Assembly: GCF_938015485.1 (NCBI RefSeq)
Contig: NZ_CALLVU010000005.1
Span: 1 to 34,866, forward strand
DNA length: 34,866 nucleotides
Reading direction: 5' to 3'
Origin: an uncultured Lachnoanaerobaculum sp.
Lineage (GTDB): Bacteria; Bacillota; Clostridia; Lachnospirales; Lachnospiraceae
The notes beneath the pieces are model-generated. The model had not been told where the DNA came from. It saw only the letters and a program-made list of their open reading frames with translations, and made no database searches. Positions 1 through 7,890 of this stretch are shown here, one piece after another (positions within the stretch are counted from its first letter, which is position 1; each line of letters begins with the position of its first letter). The translations under genes and the position numbers were made by a program.

Positions 1-90
1 TGGGGCAAATACACAGAGGCGGAGTATCTGAAAACAAGCTACCATAAACAGCTCATCAAAGAAGATTTTTACCGACAGGTAACCATTTGA
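1..90 (+). CDS. C-terminal end of an unidentified protein (cut by window start)
   Basis: Frame 1 is open from the first base to a TGA at 88-90 and encodes the last 29 residues of a protein, ending in ...DFYRQVTI. The residues are mostly charged and polar, with no membrane segment and no motif I can name. I do not recognise the family. The next gene starts 41 bases later on the same strand, so the two may be co-transcribed. Confidence 0.45.
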   Translation, partial: WGKYTEAEYLKTSYHKQLIKEDFYRQVTI

Positions 91-130
91 AATAGCAAAA
101 CAGCTGAGAGGATTTTAAGTTTATTGAAAA

Positions 131-607
131 ATGGATAATAGAATGAAGTCAGAAGCAATTTTGTCAGTAGATAGGAAGTATCGTTACGTTCTTACTAGAA
201 CATGGGATGAAACTTTGCCTAATATTATGTTTGTTGGGCTAAATCCCTCTACAGCCGATGAAACAACAGATGATCCGACAATTAGGCGTTGTATCAACTT
301 TGCTAAATCATGGGGATATGGTGGGCTATATATGGTTAATCTTTTTGCTTATCGTAGCACTAATCCCAACAATATACGAATAGTTGATAACCCTATTGGT
401 GATAATAATGATAGTTATATCTCACATTACGCTAAATTATCAGATAAGGTTGTCGCTTGTTGGGGCAATCGTGGTTCTTACCAAAAGCGCTCAAAAGAAG
501 TGACCAACTTACTAGAAGAAATATATTGTTTTGGGCAAAATAAGAGTGGCGAACCGAAGCATCCATTTTATTTGAAAAAAGAAATTTCACTCATTAAATA
601 TAAATAA
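131..607 (+). CDS. DUF1643 family protein
   Basis: A 158-residue soluble protein with the hallmarks of DUF1643: a FVGLNPSTAD stretch at about residues 34-43, then a DPTIRRC motif and a WGYGGLYMVNLFAYRST block. The family is small, has no settled biochemical function, and is often found in accessory DNA. The C-terminal LNKSGEPKHP-like segment (here QNKSGEPKHPFYL) is also typical. ATG 131 has no good ribosome binding site; the nearest purine run (GAGAGG) is about 20 bases upstream, so ATG 143 is an alternative. The fusion gene starts 10 bases after the stop, so the two are probably co-transcribed. It may have arrived together with the streptococcal-type phosphorylase sequence that follows. Confidence 0.8.
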   Translation: MDNRMKSEAILSVDRKYRYVLTRTWDETLPNIMFVGLNPSTADETTDDPTIRRCINFAKSWGYGGLYMVNLFAYRSTNPNNIRIVDNPIGDNNDSYISHYAKLSDKVVACWGNRGSYQKRSKEVTNLLEEIYCFGQNKSGEPKHPFYLKKEISLIKYK

Positions 608-617
608 AGGAAAAACT

Positions 618-2297
618 ATGTCATTACTTAAAAAAATTTATGAAACACGTGATTTTCTAACAGCAAAAGGAGTCCAAAAGCCAGAATTCGGTCTCATTCT
701 AGGTTCTGGTCTTGGTGAATTAGCTGAAGAAATTGAAAATGCTCTTGTCCTTGACTATGCTGACATCCCTAACTGGGGACGCTCGACAGTTTCGGGTCAT
801 GCTGGTAAACTTATTTATGGTGAATTAGCAGGTCGTAAAGTTTTGGCCTTGCAGGGACGTTTTCATTATTATGAAGGAAATTCTATGGAGCTTGTAACCT
901 TCCCAATTCGTATTATGAAAGCACTTGGCTGTCAGGGACTTATCGTCACTAATGCGGCTGGCGGAATTGGCTTTGGTCCGGGAACTTTAATGGCTATTTC
1001 AGATCACATCAATCTGACAGGAGCCAATCCTTTGATGGGGGAAAATCTTGATGATTTTGGATTTCGTTTTCCTGATATGTCCAATGCTTATACAGCAGAT
1101 TATCGTGAGGTTGCTCACCAAGTTGCAGATAAGATTGGGATCAAGTTAGATGAGGGTGTTTACATCGGTGTTTCTGGTCCATCCTATGAAACGCCTGCTG
1201 AAATCCGAGCTTTCAAGACTCTTGGAGCTGATGCAGTTGGTATGTCAACAGTACCAGAAGTTATCGTAGCTGCACATTCAGGTCTTAAGGTTTTGGGTAT
1301 TTCTGCCATTACGAACTATGCATCTGGTTTTCAATCGGAACTCAATCATGAAGAAGTTGTTGCAGTGACACAGCAGATAAAAGAAGATTTCCTACATCAG
1401 AGTTTTCCGGTTGAAGAACAAAAGAAGTTTATGGATGAGCTGCTTAAGTACCTGCATTTTGATCCTTCATGGGGATATCAAAACGAGTCCGAGCATCCTT
1501 TCACATCATGGACCTGTGAGAACGACTGCCGTACAACCACAAAATATATAGAGAATAATGTAGCTTCCGCAATACTTTCGACGGTGCATGAGGTGGGACA
1601 TGCCTACTATGAGCACAATATAAATCCGAAATATGACGGAATGATTTTATCTGAAGGTGTATCCTCAGGAATGCATGAGTCACAGTCAAGACTGTGTGAG
1701 AACTATCTCGGAAAGACATTGTCTTTTTGGAAGTATCACTATCCGAAATTGCAGAAAGTTTTCCCAATGCAGCTTGAAAAAGTAAGCCTTGAGGATTTTT
1801 ACAAGGCAATCAATGCTTCAAAGCCTTCATTTGTACGTACGGAGGCTGATGAGCTTACATATCCGCTGCATGTACTTATCAGATATGAGATAGAAAAGGG
1901 ATTGTTTGACGGCAGTATTTCCACAGAAGGACTTGATAAGACATGGAATGCAAAGTATAAAGAGTACCTTGGAATAGATGTGCCTAATGACAAGCTGGGT
2001 ATCTTACAGGATGTACACTGGTCTGACGGAAGCTTCGGATATTTCCCGACATATGCACTTGGAACAGCATTTGCGGCACAGTATGTTCACGCTATGAAAA
2101 AGGATATAGATGTGGACAGTATGCTTGAAAATAATAAATTTGATGAAGTAATGAAGTGGTTAAAGGAAAATATCCATACCTACGGTTTCCGCTATGAAGC
2201 ACCAAAGCTTATGAAGATGGTAACAGGTGAAGAATTTAATGTAAATTACTTCATTGATTACATTGAAGACAAATATACAAAGTTATATCAGCTATAA
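618..2297 (+). CDS. Chimeric protein: purine nucleoside phosphorylase fused to the C-terminal part of an M32 carboxypeptidase
   Basis: Residues 1 to about 258 are a trimeric-type purine nucleoside phosphorylase (cleaves inosine and guanosine with phosphate). GSGLG 29-33, H61, R81/H83, N112, the SYETPAE loop with E191, M209 and N233 are all present. The sequence resembles streptococcal PunA and lacks only about the last dozen residues. From QIKEDF (253-258) onward it is an M32 metallocarboxypeptidase. It keeps the zinc motif HEVGH 324-328 and HESQSR 353-358 and runs to the normal C-terminus, but roughly the first 200 residues of a usual 500-residue M32 protein are missing. The frame is open throughout, with a good site (AAAGGAAAAACT) before ATG 618. 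The phosphorylase half could still fold. The peptidase half lacks its N-terminal helical domain and may be inactive. Junction and origin are discussed in the findings. Confidence 0.9.
   Translation: MSLLKKIYETRDFLTAKGVQKPEFGLILGSGLGELAEEIENALVLDYADIPNWGRSTVSGHAGKLIYGELAGRKVLALQGRFHYYEGNSMELVTFPIRIMKALGCQGLIVTNAAGGIGFGPGTLMAISDHINLTGANPLMGENLDDFGFRFPDMSNAYTADYREVAHQVADKIGIKLDEGVYIGVSGPSYETPAEIRAFKTLGADAVGMSTVPEVIVAAHSGLKVLGISAITNYASGFQSELNHEEVVAVTQQIKEDFLHQSFPVEEQKKFMDELLKYLHFDPSWGYQNESEHPFTSWTCENDCRTTTKYIENNVASAILSTVHEVGHAYYEHNINPKYDGMILSEGVSSGMHESQSRLCENYLGKTLSFWKYHYPKLQKVFPMQLEKVSLEDFYKAINASKPSFVRTEADELTYPLHVLIRYEIEKGLFDGSISTEGLDKTWNAKYKEYLGIDVPNDKLGILQDVHWSDGSFGYFPTYALGTAFAAQYVHAMKKDIDVDSMLENNKFDEVMKWLKENIHTYGFRYEAPKLMKMVTGEEFNVNYFIDYIEDKYTKLYQL
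1372..1435 (+). repeat. Left copy of a 64-bp M32-derived direct repeat
   Basis: This segment encodes QIKEDFLHQSFPVEEQKKFM and matches positions 17198-17261 at 59 of 64 bases. All five differences fall in third codon positions and are synonymous. It starts exactly at the phosphorylase/M32 junction. Confidence 0.9.
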
Positions 2298-2316
2298 TTT
2301 TATGGGGTGTGAGAAT

Positions 2317-3000
2317 ATGAAGAGATTTCTAAGTATCTTAGTTATTGGAATCGTATACGCAAGCATACTCTTAGTATGTGAGATAGGACTTGGGTTAAAC
2401 GGCAGGCAAGTTTTTGTAATCTATATAGTATCGGCTGTAATCATTTTTGTTGGAGCTATATTGTTTAATCTAATCTACAATGTAGTATATATAAAGAAAA
2501 TACAGAAGCTTTTATCACTGTTTGATGAAGATAAGTTTGATGAGTGCATTGATAAATTGAATGATATAGAGAAGACTACAAAATCAAAATATATCAAAAA
2601 TATGGCAAAACTGAACATGGCTTTTGCATTTATGAAAAAGAAGGATTACGGTGAGGCAAAATATATATTTGAGTGCTTTGGAAGTTCACTTGAAAAGATG
2701 CCTGAAGTGGAGATGGCAAGAAGGTTGAATCTGTGTTTTTGCTGTTTTTATCTCAAAAAATATGAGAAGGCAGAAGAATTGTATACAGACAGTAAGCCTT
2801 TTTTTGACAAGTACAGAGAGACTGATGATTACTATGAGTATTTTATATTGCTTGATATGTTTATGTATGTAATTTTTAATAAGGACAGCACAGAGGCAAG
2901 GAAACGTTTACATGAAGCAAGGCTTTTGTGTAAAGATGAGGAGTTTGAAGAGGATTTTGAGTATCTGGAGTCGATTATAAACGGGTATGAGTCCGTTTGA
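2317..3000 (+). CDS. Membrane-anchored helical-repeat (TPR-like) protein of unknown function
   Basis: A 227-residue protein. Residues 1-60 hold two hydrophobic segments (about 4-24 and 31-55). The remainder is a soluble, lysine- and glutamate-rich helical domain with TPR-like spacing, for example KDYGEAKYIFECF and KKYEKAEELY. I cannot assign a family or function. ATG 2317 is preferred because GGGGTG lies at a suitable distance upstream; an in-frame ATG at 2302 is also possible. It follows the M32 end by 19 bases and precedes brxA by 36 bases, with no terminator between, so it may be transcribed with the BREX operon. It may instead be the native neighbour of the M32 gene. Confidence 0.7.
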   Translation: MKRFLSILVIGIVYASILLVCEIGLGLNGRQVFVIYIVSAVIIFVGAILFNLIYNVVYIKKIQKLLSLFDEDKFDECIDKLNDIEKTTKSKYIKNMAKLNMAFAFMKKKDYGEAKYIFECFGSSLEKMPEVEMARRLNLCFCCFYLKKYEKAEELYTDSKPFFDKYRETDDYYEYFILLDMFMYVIFNKDSTEARKRLHEARLLCKDEEFEEDFEYLESIINGYESV

Positions 3001-3036
3001 TCGTACAGCTGATATATTATAATAAGGGAGAAAGCT

Positions 3037-3639
3037 ATGGAGAAAAAGCCTTACAGCGCAGGTGCGGTGAAGATGTCTTTTTGGTTTATGGAGTTTCGCA
3101 AGGTGGTGGAGCTTCTTGCCGACGGTAAGACATTGGAAGAAATCAAAGAGATGAATAAAAACGAAAATATATTCGGTGCGCCGACTGCCGCCCGTGCCAA
3201 TCAGATTTTTGTTACAGTGTCCGGAAGAATTAAGACGCTGGATGCAAGTTTTGTTGAAGTATTTCAAAGAAGTGATGTTGCAATGCAAAAGATATTTGTG
3301 CTGGTTTCATCACTTGCCTATGACAGCCTGTTTTTTGAGTTTGTATATGAAGTGATTCGTGAAAAACTTATTTTGGGGGCGGATACTTTAACCGACAGCG
3401 ATATAAGGATTTTCTTTAAGGATAAAAGCCTTCAGGATGAAAGGGTTGCCAAGTGGACAGCCGCCACTCTAAAGCGCCTTGGAGCATACTATAAGACAAT
3501 GCTCTGTGAGGCGGGACTTTTAGACAAAGGCAAGGCTGACAGAAAGATTATAAGGCCTGTTTTAAGTCCTACAGTTGAGGAGTGGTTAAATACACATGAT
3601 ATGGAAGTATGTGTAAAAGCATTGAATGGGGTAAGATAA
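3037..3639 (+). CDS. brxA: BREX protein BrxA (DUF1819)
   Basis: A 200-residue basic, helical protein matching the BrxA/DUF1819 family, the first gene of type 1 BREX operons. Typical features are the opening YSAGAVKMSFWFMEFRKVVELLADG, the RANQIF segment and the WTAATLKRLGAYYKTML region. Published work on other BREX systems describes BrxA as a small DNA-binding protein that can be dispensable for defence. A GGGAG site lies 7 bases before ATG 3037. The TAA stop overlaps the ATG of brxB (TAATG at 3637-3641), implying translational coupling. The length is normal for the family and nothing is broken. Confidence 0.93.
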   Translation: MEKKPYSAGAVKMSFWFMEFRKVVELLADGKTLEEIKEMNKNENIFGAPTAARANQIFVTVSGRIKTLDASFVEVFQRSDVAMQKIFVLVSSLAYDSLFFEFVYEVIREKLILGADTLTDSDIRIFFKDKSLQDERVAKWTAATLKRLGAYYKTMLCEAGLLDKGKADRKIIRPVLSPTVEEWLNTHDMEVCVKALNGVR

Positions 3640-4217
3640 TGACAGATTTGACAGAACGACTTGATATGATGGAAGCCGCCATAAAAAAGCCGGGATTTCG
3701 CAAAAGTGCCGGAAGGGCAAATGAGGTAAACTATTGGCTGTTTGACTATCCGCCTGAAAACGAGCTTGAAGTCAGAGAGAGAATAGCTCATTTGAAAGCT
3801 AAAAATGAAAGCGGAGCGGATGATTTTACTCTGGCGGTATTTGACCTGTATGATATAATCATCGACTTTCTTGAAAATAAAAATTTTATAGAAAAATGCT
3901 TTGATTTTGAAAAGAAAAAGGGTTTGGAGAGAATCACAAAGGCTGTAAGCAATTCTATGAAGTTCAATGATGACGACAGCGTAATTGTACAGTATATAAA
4001 AGATAATACTCCCGATAATGCCGTAGTGTTTTTGTGCGGTATCGGGAAATGTTACCCTATACTTCGTTCACATAAGGTACTCAACAACTTGCATCAGGCA
4101 TTTGTGAAAGCGCCTGTGGTGATGTTTTTTCCGGGCACATACAATGAACAGGAACTTATACTGTTCGATGAGATAAAAGACGATAATTATTATAGAGCAT
4201 TCAAGCTTGTGAAATAG
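3639..4217 (+). CDS. brxB: BREX protein BrxB (DUF1788)
   Basis: A 192-residue protein of the BrxB/DUF1788 family. Family features include NYWLFDYPPENELEVRERI near residues 31-50, a VVFLCGIGKCYPILRSHKVLNNL stretch and a late VVMFFPGTYNEQELILF segment. It is a core, non-enzymatic component of type 1 BREX. The start at 3639 is chosen because it overlaps the brxA stop and fits the family N-terminus (MTDLTERLDMME). The frame also stays open 30 bases further upstream, inside brxA. brxC follows after 11 bases. Confidence 0.93.
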   Translation: MTDLTERLDMMEAAIKKPGFRKSAGRANEVNYWLFDYPPENELEVRERIAHLKAKNESGADDFTLAVFDLYDIIIDFLENKNFIEKCFDFEKKKGLERITKAVSNSMKFNDDDSVIVQYIKDNTPDNAVVFLCGIGKCYPILRSHKVLNNLHQAFVKAPVVMFFPGTYNEQELILFDEIKDDNYYRAFKLVK

Positions 4218-4228
4218 GAGGATTCAAA

Positions 4229-7200
4229 GTGCAGATTAAGGATATGTTTGCCAAAAAGATTGACCGTGAAATCCAGGGAGTCATCATAGTCGGACAGGGT
4301 GAAGAGACCAATGTGGCACAGGAGTTGGAAGAGTATGTGGTGACAAAAGAGCTGCAAAAGCATTTTGCGGATTTTTTTGTAGCCTACAAAAAGGGTATTG
4401 AAGGTATGACCCCGAAGATGGGTGTATGGATTTCAGGTTTCTTCGGAAGCGGTAAATCTCACTTTCTAAAGATTTTATCCTATCTTTTGGACAATAAGTC
4501 TGTGGGAAACAAGCACGCCTATGACTATTTTGTGGACGATAAAAAGATAACGGATGAAAAAATACTCTCAGATATGAGGCTTGCAGCTTCCACTCCTTCA
4601 GATGTCATCCTCTTTAACATTGATTCAAAGAGTGAGTCAAGCGGAAAGCAAAATAAGGATGCCATTGTCAATGTGTTTTTGAAGGTCTTTAATGAAATGC
4701 AGGGATTTTGCGGCTCAATGCCATATTTGGCCGACCTTGAAAGAAAACTCAGCGATGACGGAAAGTTTGAAGAGTTTAAAAAAAGCTTTGAAAATGAGTA
4801 CGGTGAGACTTGGGAAGAATCACGCTCCGACTTTGATTTTATTCAAGACAGTGTAGTGGATGCGCTTGCAGATATCGGTTTTATGAGTGAGGAAGCGGCA
4901 AGAAACTGGTGTGAGAAGGCAACCACAAGCTATACTATAAGTATTGAAGACTTTGCAAAGAGAGTAAGAAGCTATATAGAAAAAAGGGGAAACAACCACC
5001 ATGTAGTATTCCTTGTGGATGAGATAGGACAGTATATAGGGGACGACTCAAAGCTTATGCTCAATCTTCAGACCGTTACCGAGGAGCTTGGTAAGGAATG
5101 TATGGGCAAGGCATGGGTGATTGTTACATCACAACAGGATATAGATTCCATAACCAAGGTAAAGGGAAATGATTTTTCAAAAATTCAGGGACGTTTTGAT
5201 ACAAGACTTTCACTTTCAAGCGCAAATGTTGACGCAGTTATCAAAAAGAGAATACTTGATAAGACTGAAACGGCAGCCGAGACCCTCAGACTTTTGTATG
5301 AGCAAAAGGCGACCGTGATCAAAAATTTGATTGTATTCAATGACGGAGTTGAGAAAAAACTGTATGCAAATGAAAATGATTTTAAGGAAGTGTATCCCTT
5401 TGTGCCTTATCAGTTCAATCTTCTTGCAAGTGTGCTGACATCTATACGTACGCATGGAGCTTCAGGCAAGCATCTTTCAGAAGGTGAGCGTTCAATGCTT
5501 GCTTTATTTAAGGAGTCCGCAACCGACTGTAAGGATGATGAAATCGGAATACTTGTGCCTTTCCATCGCTTCTATGATGCGCTTGAAAACTTCCTTGACC
5601 ACAGTCATAAGGGAGTTATATCAAAGGCATATGACAATACGGCGATCAATCCTTTAAATAAGGACGGAGAAGTATTTACAATCAATGTTTTAAAGACTCT
5701 TTTTATGATAAAGTATGTAGATCAGATTGAGTCAAATATCGACAATATCACAAGCTTGATGGTTGAAAATATAGATGATGACAGAATAGAGTTAAAGTCA
5801 AGGGTGGAAGAGGCACTGAAGGTCTTGATAAACCAAATGCTTATACAAAAAAACGGAAGTCTATACATATTTTTGACGGATGAAGAGCAGGAAATCAACA
5901 ATGAGATTGCAAAAGAAAATGTTGAGATGTCCGAGGTCATCACAAAGATAGGTGAGATGATATATGAGGATATTTTAAAAGAAAACAAGTACAGATATCC
6001 TTCATTTAACGGCAGATACTCATTCGGCTTTAATCAAAATATCGACGACCGTCCGTATAAGTCCAACCAGAACTTCGATATAGGTCTTCGTATACTTACA
6101 CCTTGGTATGATGTCAAAGAAGATGCCACACTGCGTATGATGTCCGGACAGGGCAGAGAAGTAATAGTACTGCTGCCTGATGACGACGAGTTTTTGAACG
6201 AGATGACTATGAGCCTTAGAATAGAGCGTTTCTTAAGAAAGAATGCCACATCAGGACAGCTTGCAAAGTATGAGAATATCAAAAAGAGTAAGCACGACGA
6301 GATGAATGAGAGAAATTCCAATGCAAGGCTTTATCTTGTGGAATCTCTAAAGGATGCAAGATATTATGTAAACGGAGATATTGCAAGGCTTTCAGCCAAG
6401 GAAGTGAGTACAAAGGTGAATGAGGCAATAGGACGTCTCGTTCAGATAGTATTTCACAAGCTCTCTTATATAGATATCGCTATGGGCGAGGCTGATATAA
6501 GAAAACTCTTTGATACCGGCAATCAAATGAAGATAAACGGAGGTACGGTAGCAAATATCCATGCGACAGAGGATGTGTTAAGCTTTATATCTATGAATTC
6601 AAAAGGTCATATGAAGACTTCCGTGAAGACTGTAAAAGACCGCTTTATGAAAGCTCCTTACGGATTTGTGGAGGATGATATATATTGGATAATTGCATAT
6701 TTATTCAAAGTTGGAGATATTGCATTCACATTAAACGGTGCGTCCGTAAATCTTAACAATAAGAGTGCGGATGAGATAATAAACTACATCACAAAGAAGG
6801 CCTTTACAGAAAAGTTGCTTATGGAAGAGCGTGTCCGTGTAAGTGAGAAGGATAAAAAGGAAGTCCGCGATGTGATGAAGGAGGTATTCCATACTCCTAT
6901 AGTGCCTGATGATGAGGATGCCATGATGTCGGATTTCAAGAGGCATGCAAATGATATGATAAATGAATTAAAGGACCTTGAAATAAATTATATTAAGTAT
7001 AATTATCCGGGAAAGAAGGTCATAGAGGACGGTAAGAGATTATTTCAGTCTGCAATTCAGATAAATGATGCATTGGAATTTTTCGGTCATATCTCAAAGA
7101 TGAGAGATTTTTTCTACGATTTTGATGAAGACTATGAGCCGGTAAAGGCTTTCTTTAAAGGCGGACAAAAGGAGATATTCAGCCGTGCTATAGATAAGCT

Positions 7201-7876
7201 TAGGATTTATGATGACAGTAAGACTTATATAGTGGACGCTACACTTGAGGACACCGTAAAAAAGATGCGTGACATTTTGAAGATGAGTATGCCGTACAAG
7301 GAAATCCACAAATTGCCTGAGCTTATAGAGCAGTACCAAGATGCTTATAATAAGGTGTTGGACGAAGAGATGCACCCTATATGCGAGTCTATTAAAGAGT
7401 GCAGGACATATATATCGGATACTTTAAGCAAAAAAGAGTATGCAAATGAAAAAAGGCAAAAATATCTTTCAGGTTTTGACGAGTTGTTAAATGAAGCGGG
7501 CAGTTCCACCAATGTATCAACTCTTAGAGGGCTTGAAGATAAGGCAAAGGCTTTGATGACTCGTCTTATGGGTGAGATGGATATGCTTGATGAGCAGATT
7601 GCAAAAAAGAAGCAGGCTGAGATAGAGCGAAGTCTGAAAGAGAAGGCCGGACAGATGGGCATTGATGTCGATGATGATCAAGTAAAAAAGAGTATTGAAG
7701 AGCAAAGTAAACAGTACAAAGTCAAAAAGACCAAGAACATCCCGATAAAGAAGATGACAGGTACAATGCTTTGGAGACTTGAAAGCAAGGAAGATATCGA
7801 CAGGTACTTATCATCTCTGCGTGAAAGGATGTTAAAAGAACTTGAAGAGGATACTGTTATAAATATACAACTATAA
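4229..7876 (+). CDS. brxC: BREX ATPase BrxC
   Basis: A 1215-residue P-loop ATPase, the large core ATPase of type 1 BREX (related to PglY). Walker A is GFFGSGKSH, with GSGKS at residues 73-77. Walker B is VVFLVDEIG, with D264 and E265. The C-terminal third is highly charged and helical (EEQIAKKKQAEIERSLKEK and similar), probably coiled coil. It starts with GTG at 4229, preceded by a strong AGGAGG. The length is normal and I see no frame disruption. It is required, together with PglX and PglZ, for methylation and phage exclusion in studied BREX systems. Confidence 0.95.
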   Translation: MQIKDMFAKKIDREIQGVIIVGQGEETNVAQELEEYVVTKELQKHFADFFVAYKKGIEGMTPKMGVWISGFFGSGKSHFLKILSYLLDNKSVGNKHAYDYFVDDKKITDEKILSDMRLAASTPSDVILFNIDSKSESSGKQNKDAIVNVFLKVFNEMQGFCGSMPYLADLERKLSDDGKFEEFKKSFENEYGETWEESRSDFDFIQDSVVDALADIGFMSEEAARNWCEKATTSYTISIEDFAKRVRSYIEKRGNNHHVVFLVDEIGQYIGDDSKLMLNLQTVTEELGKECMGKAWVIVTSQQDIDSITKVKGNDFSKIQGRFDTRLSLSSANVDAVIKKRILDKTETAAETLRLLYEQKATVIKNLIVFNDGVEKKLYANENDFKEVYPFVPYQFNLLASVLTSIRTHGASGKHLSEGERSMLALFKESATDCKDDEIGILVPFHRFYDALENFLDHSHKGVISKAYDNTAINPLNKDGEVFTINVLKTLFMIKYVDQIESNIDNITSLMVENIDDDRIELKSRVEEALKVLINQMLIQKNGSLYIFLTDEEQEINNEIAKENVEMSEVITKIGEMIYEDILKENKYRYPSFNGRYSFGFNQNIDDRPYKSNQNFDIGLRILTPWYDVKEDATLRMMSGQGREVIVLLPDDDEFLNEMTMSLRIERFLRKNATSGQLAKYENIKKSKHDEMNERNSNARLYLVESLKDARYYVNGDIARLSAKEVSTKVNEAIGRLVQIVFHKLSYIDIAMGEADIRKLFDTGNQMKINGGTVANIHATEDVLSFISMNSKGHMKTSVKTVKDRFMKAPYGFVEDDIYWIIAYLFKVGDIAFTLNGASVNLNNKSADEIINYITKKAFTEKLLMEERVRVSEKDKKEVRDVMKEVFHTPIVPDDEDAMMSDFKRHANDMINELKDLEINYIKYNYPGKKVIEDGKRLFQSAIQINDALEFFGHISKMRDFFYDFDEDYEPVKAFFKGGQKEIFSRAIDKLRIYDDSKTYIVDATLEDTVKKMRDILKMSMPYKEIHKLPELIEQYQDAYNKVLDEEMHPICESIKECRTYISDTLSKKEYANEKRQKYLSGFDELLNEAGSSTNVSTLRGLEDKAKALMTRLMGEMDMLDEQIAKKKQAEIERSLKEKAGQMGIDVDDDQVKKSIEEQSKQYKVKKTKNIPIKKMTGTMLWRLESKEDIDRYLSSLRERMLKELEEDTVINIQL

Positions 7877-7890
7877 ACGGGAGGAGCTTG

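Noticed and set aside
3018..3023. TATAAT just upstream of brxA as a BREX promoter
   Set aside because: The transcript would start at about 3030, leaving the GGGAG ribosome site (3026-3030) upstream of the RNA, and no -35 box has good spacing.
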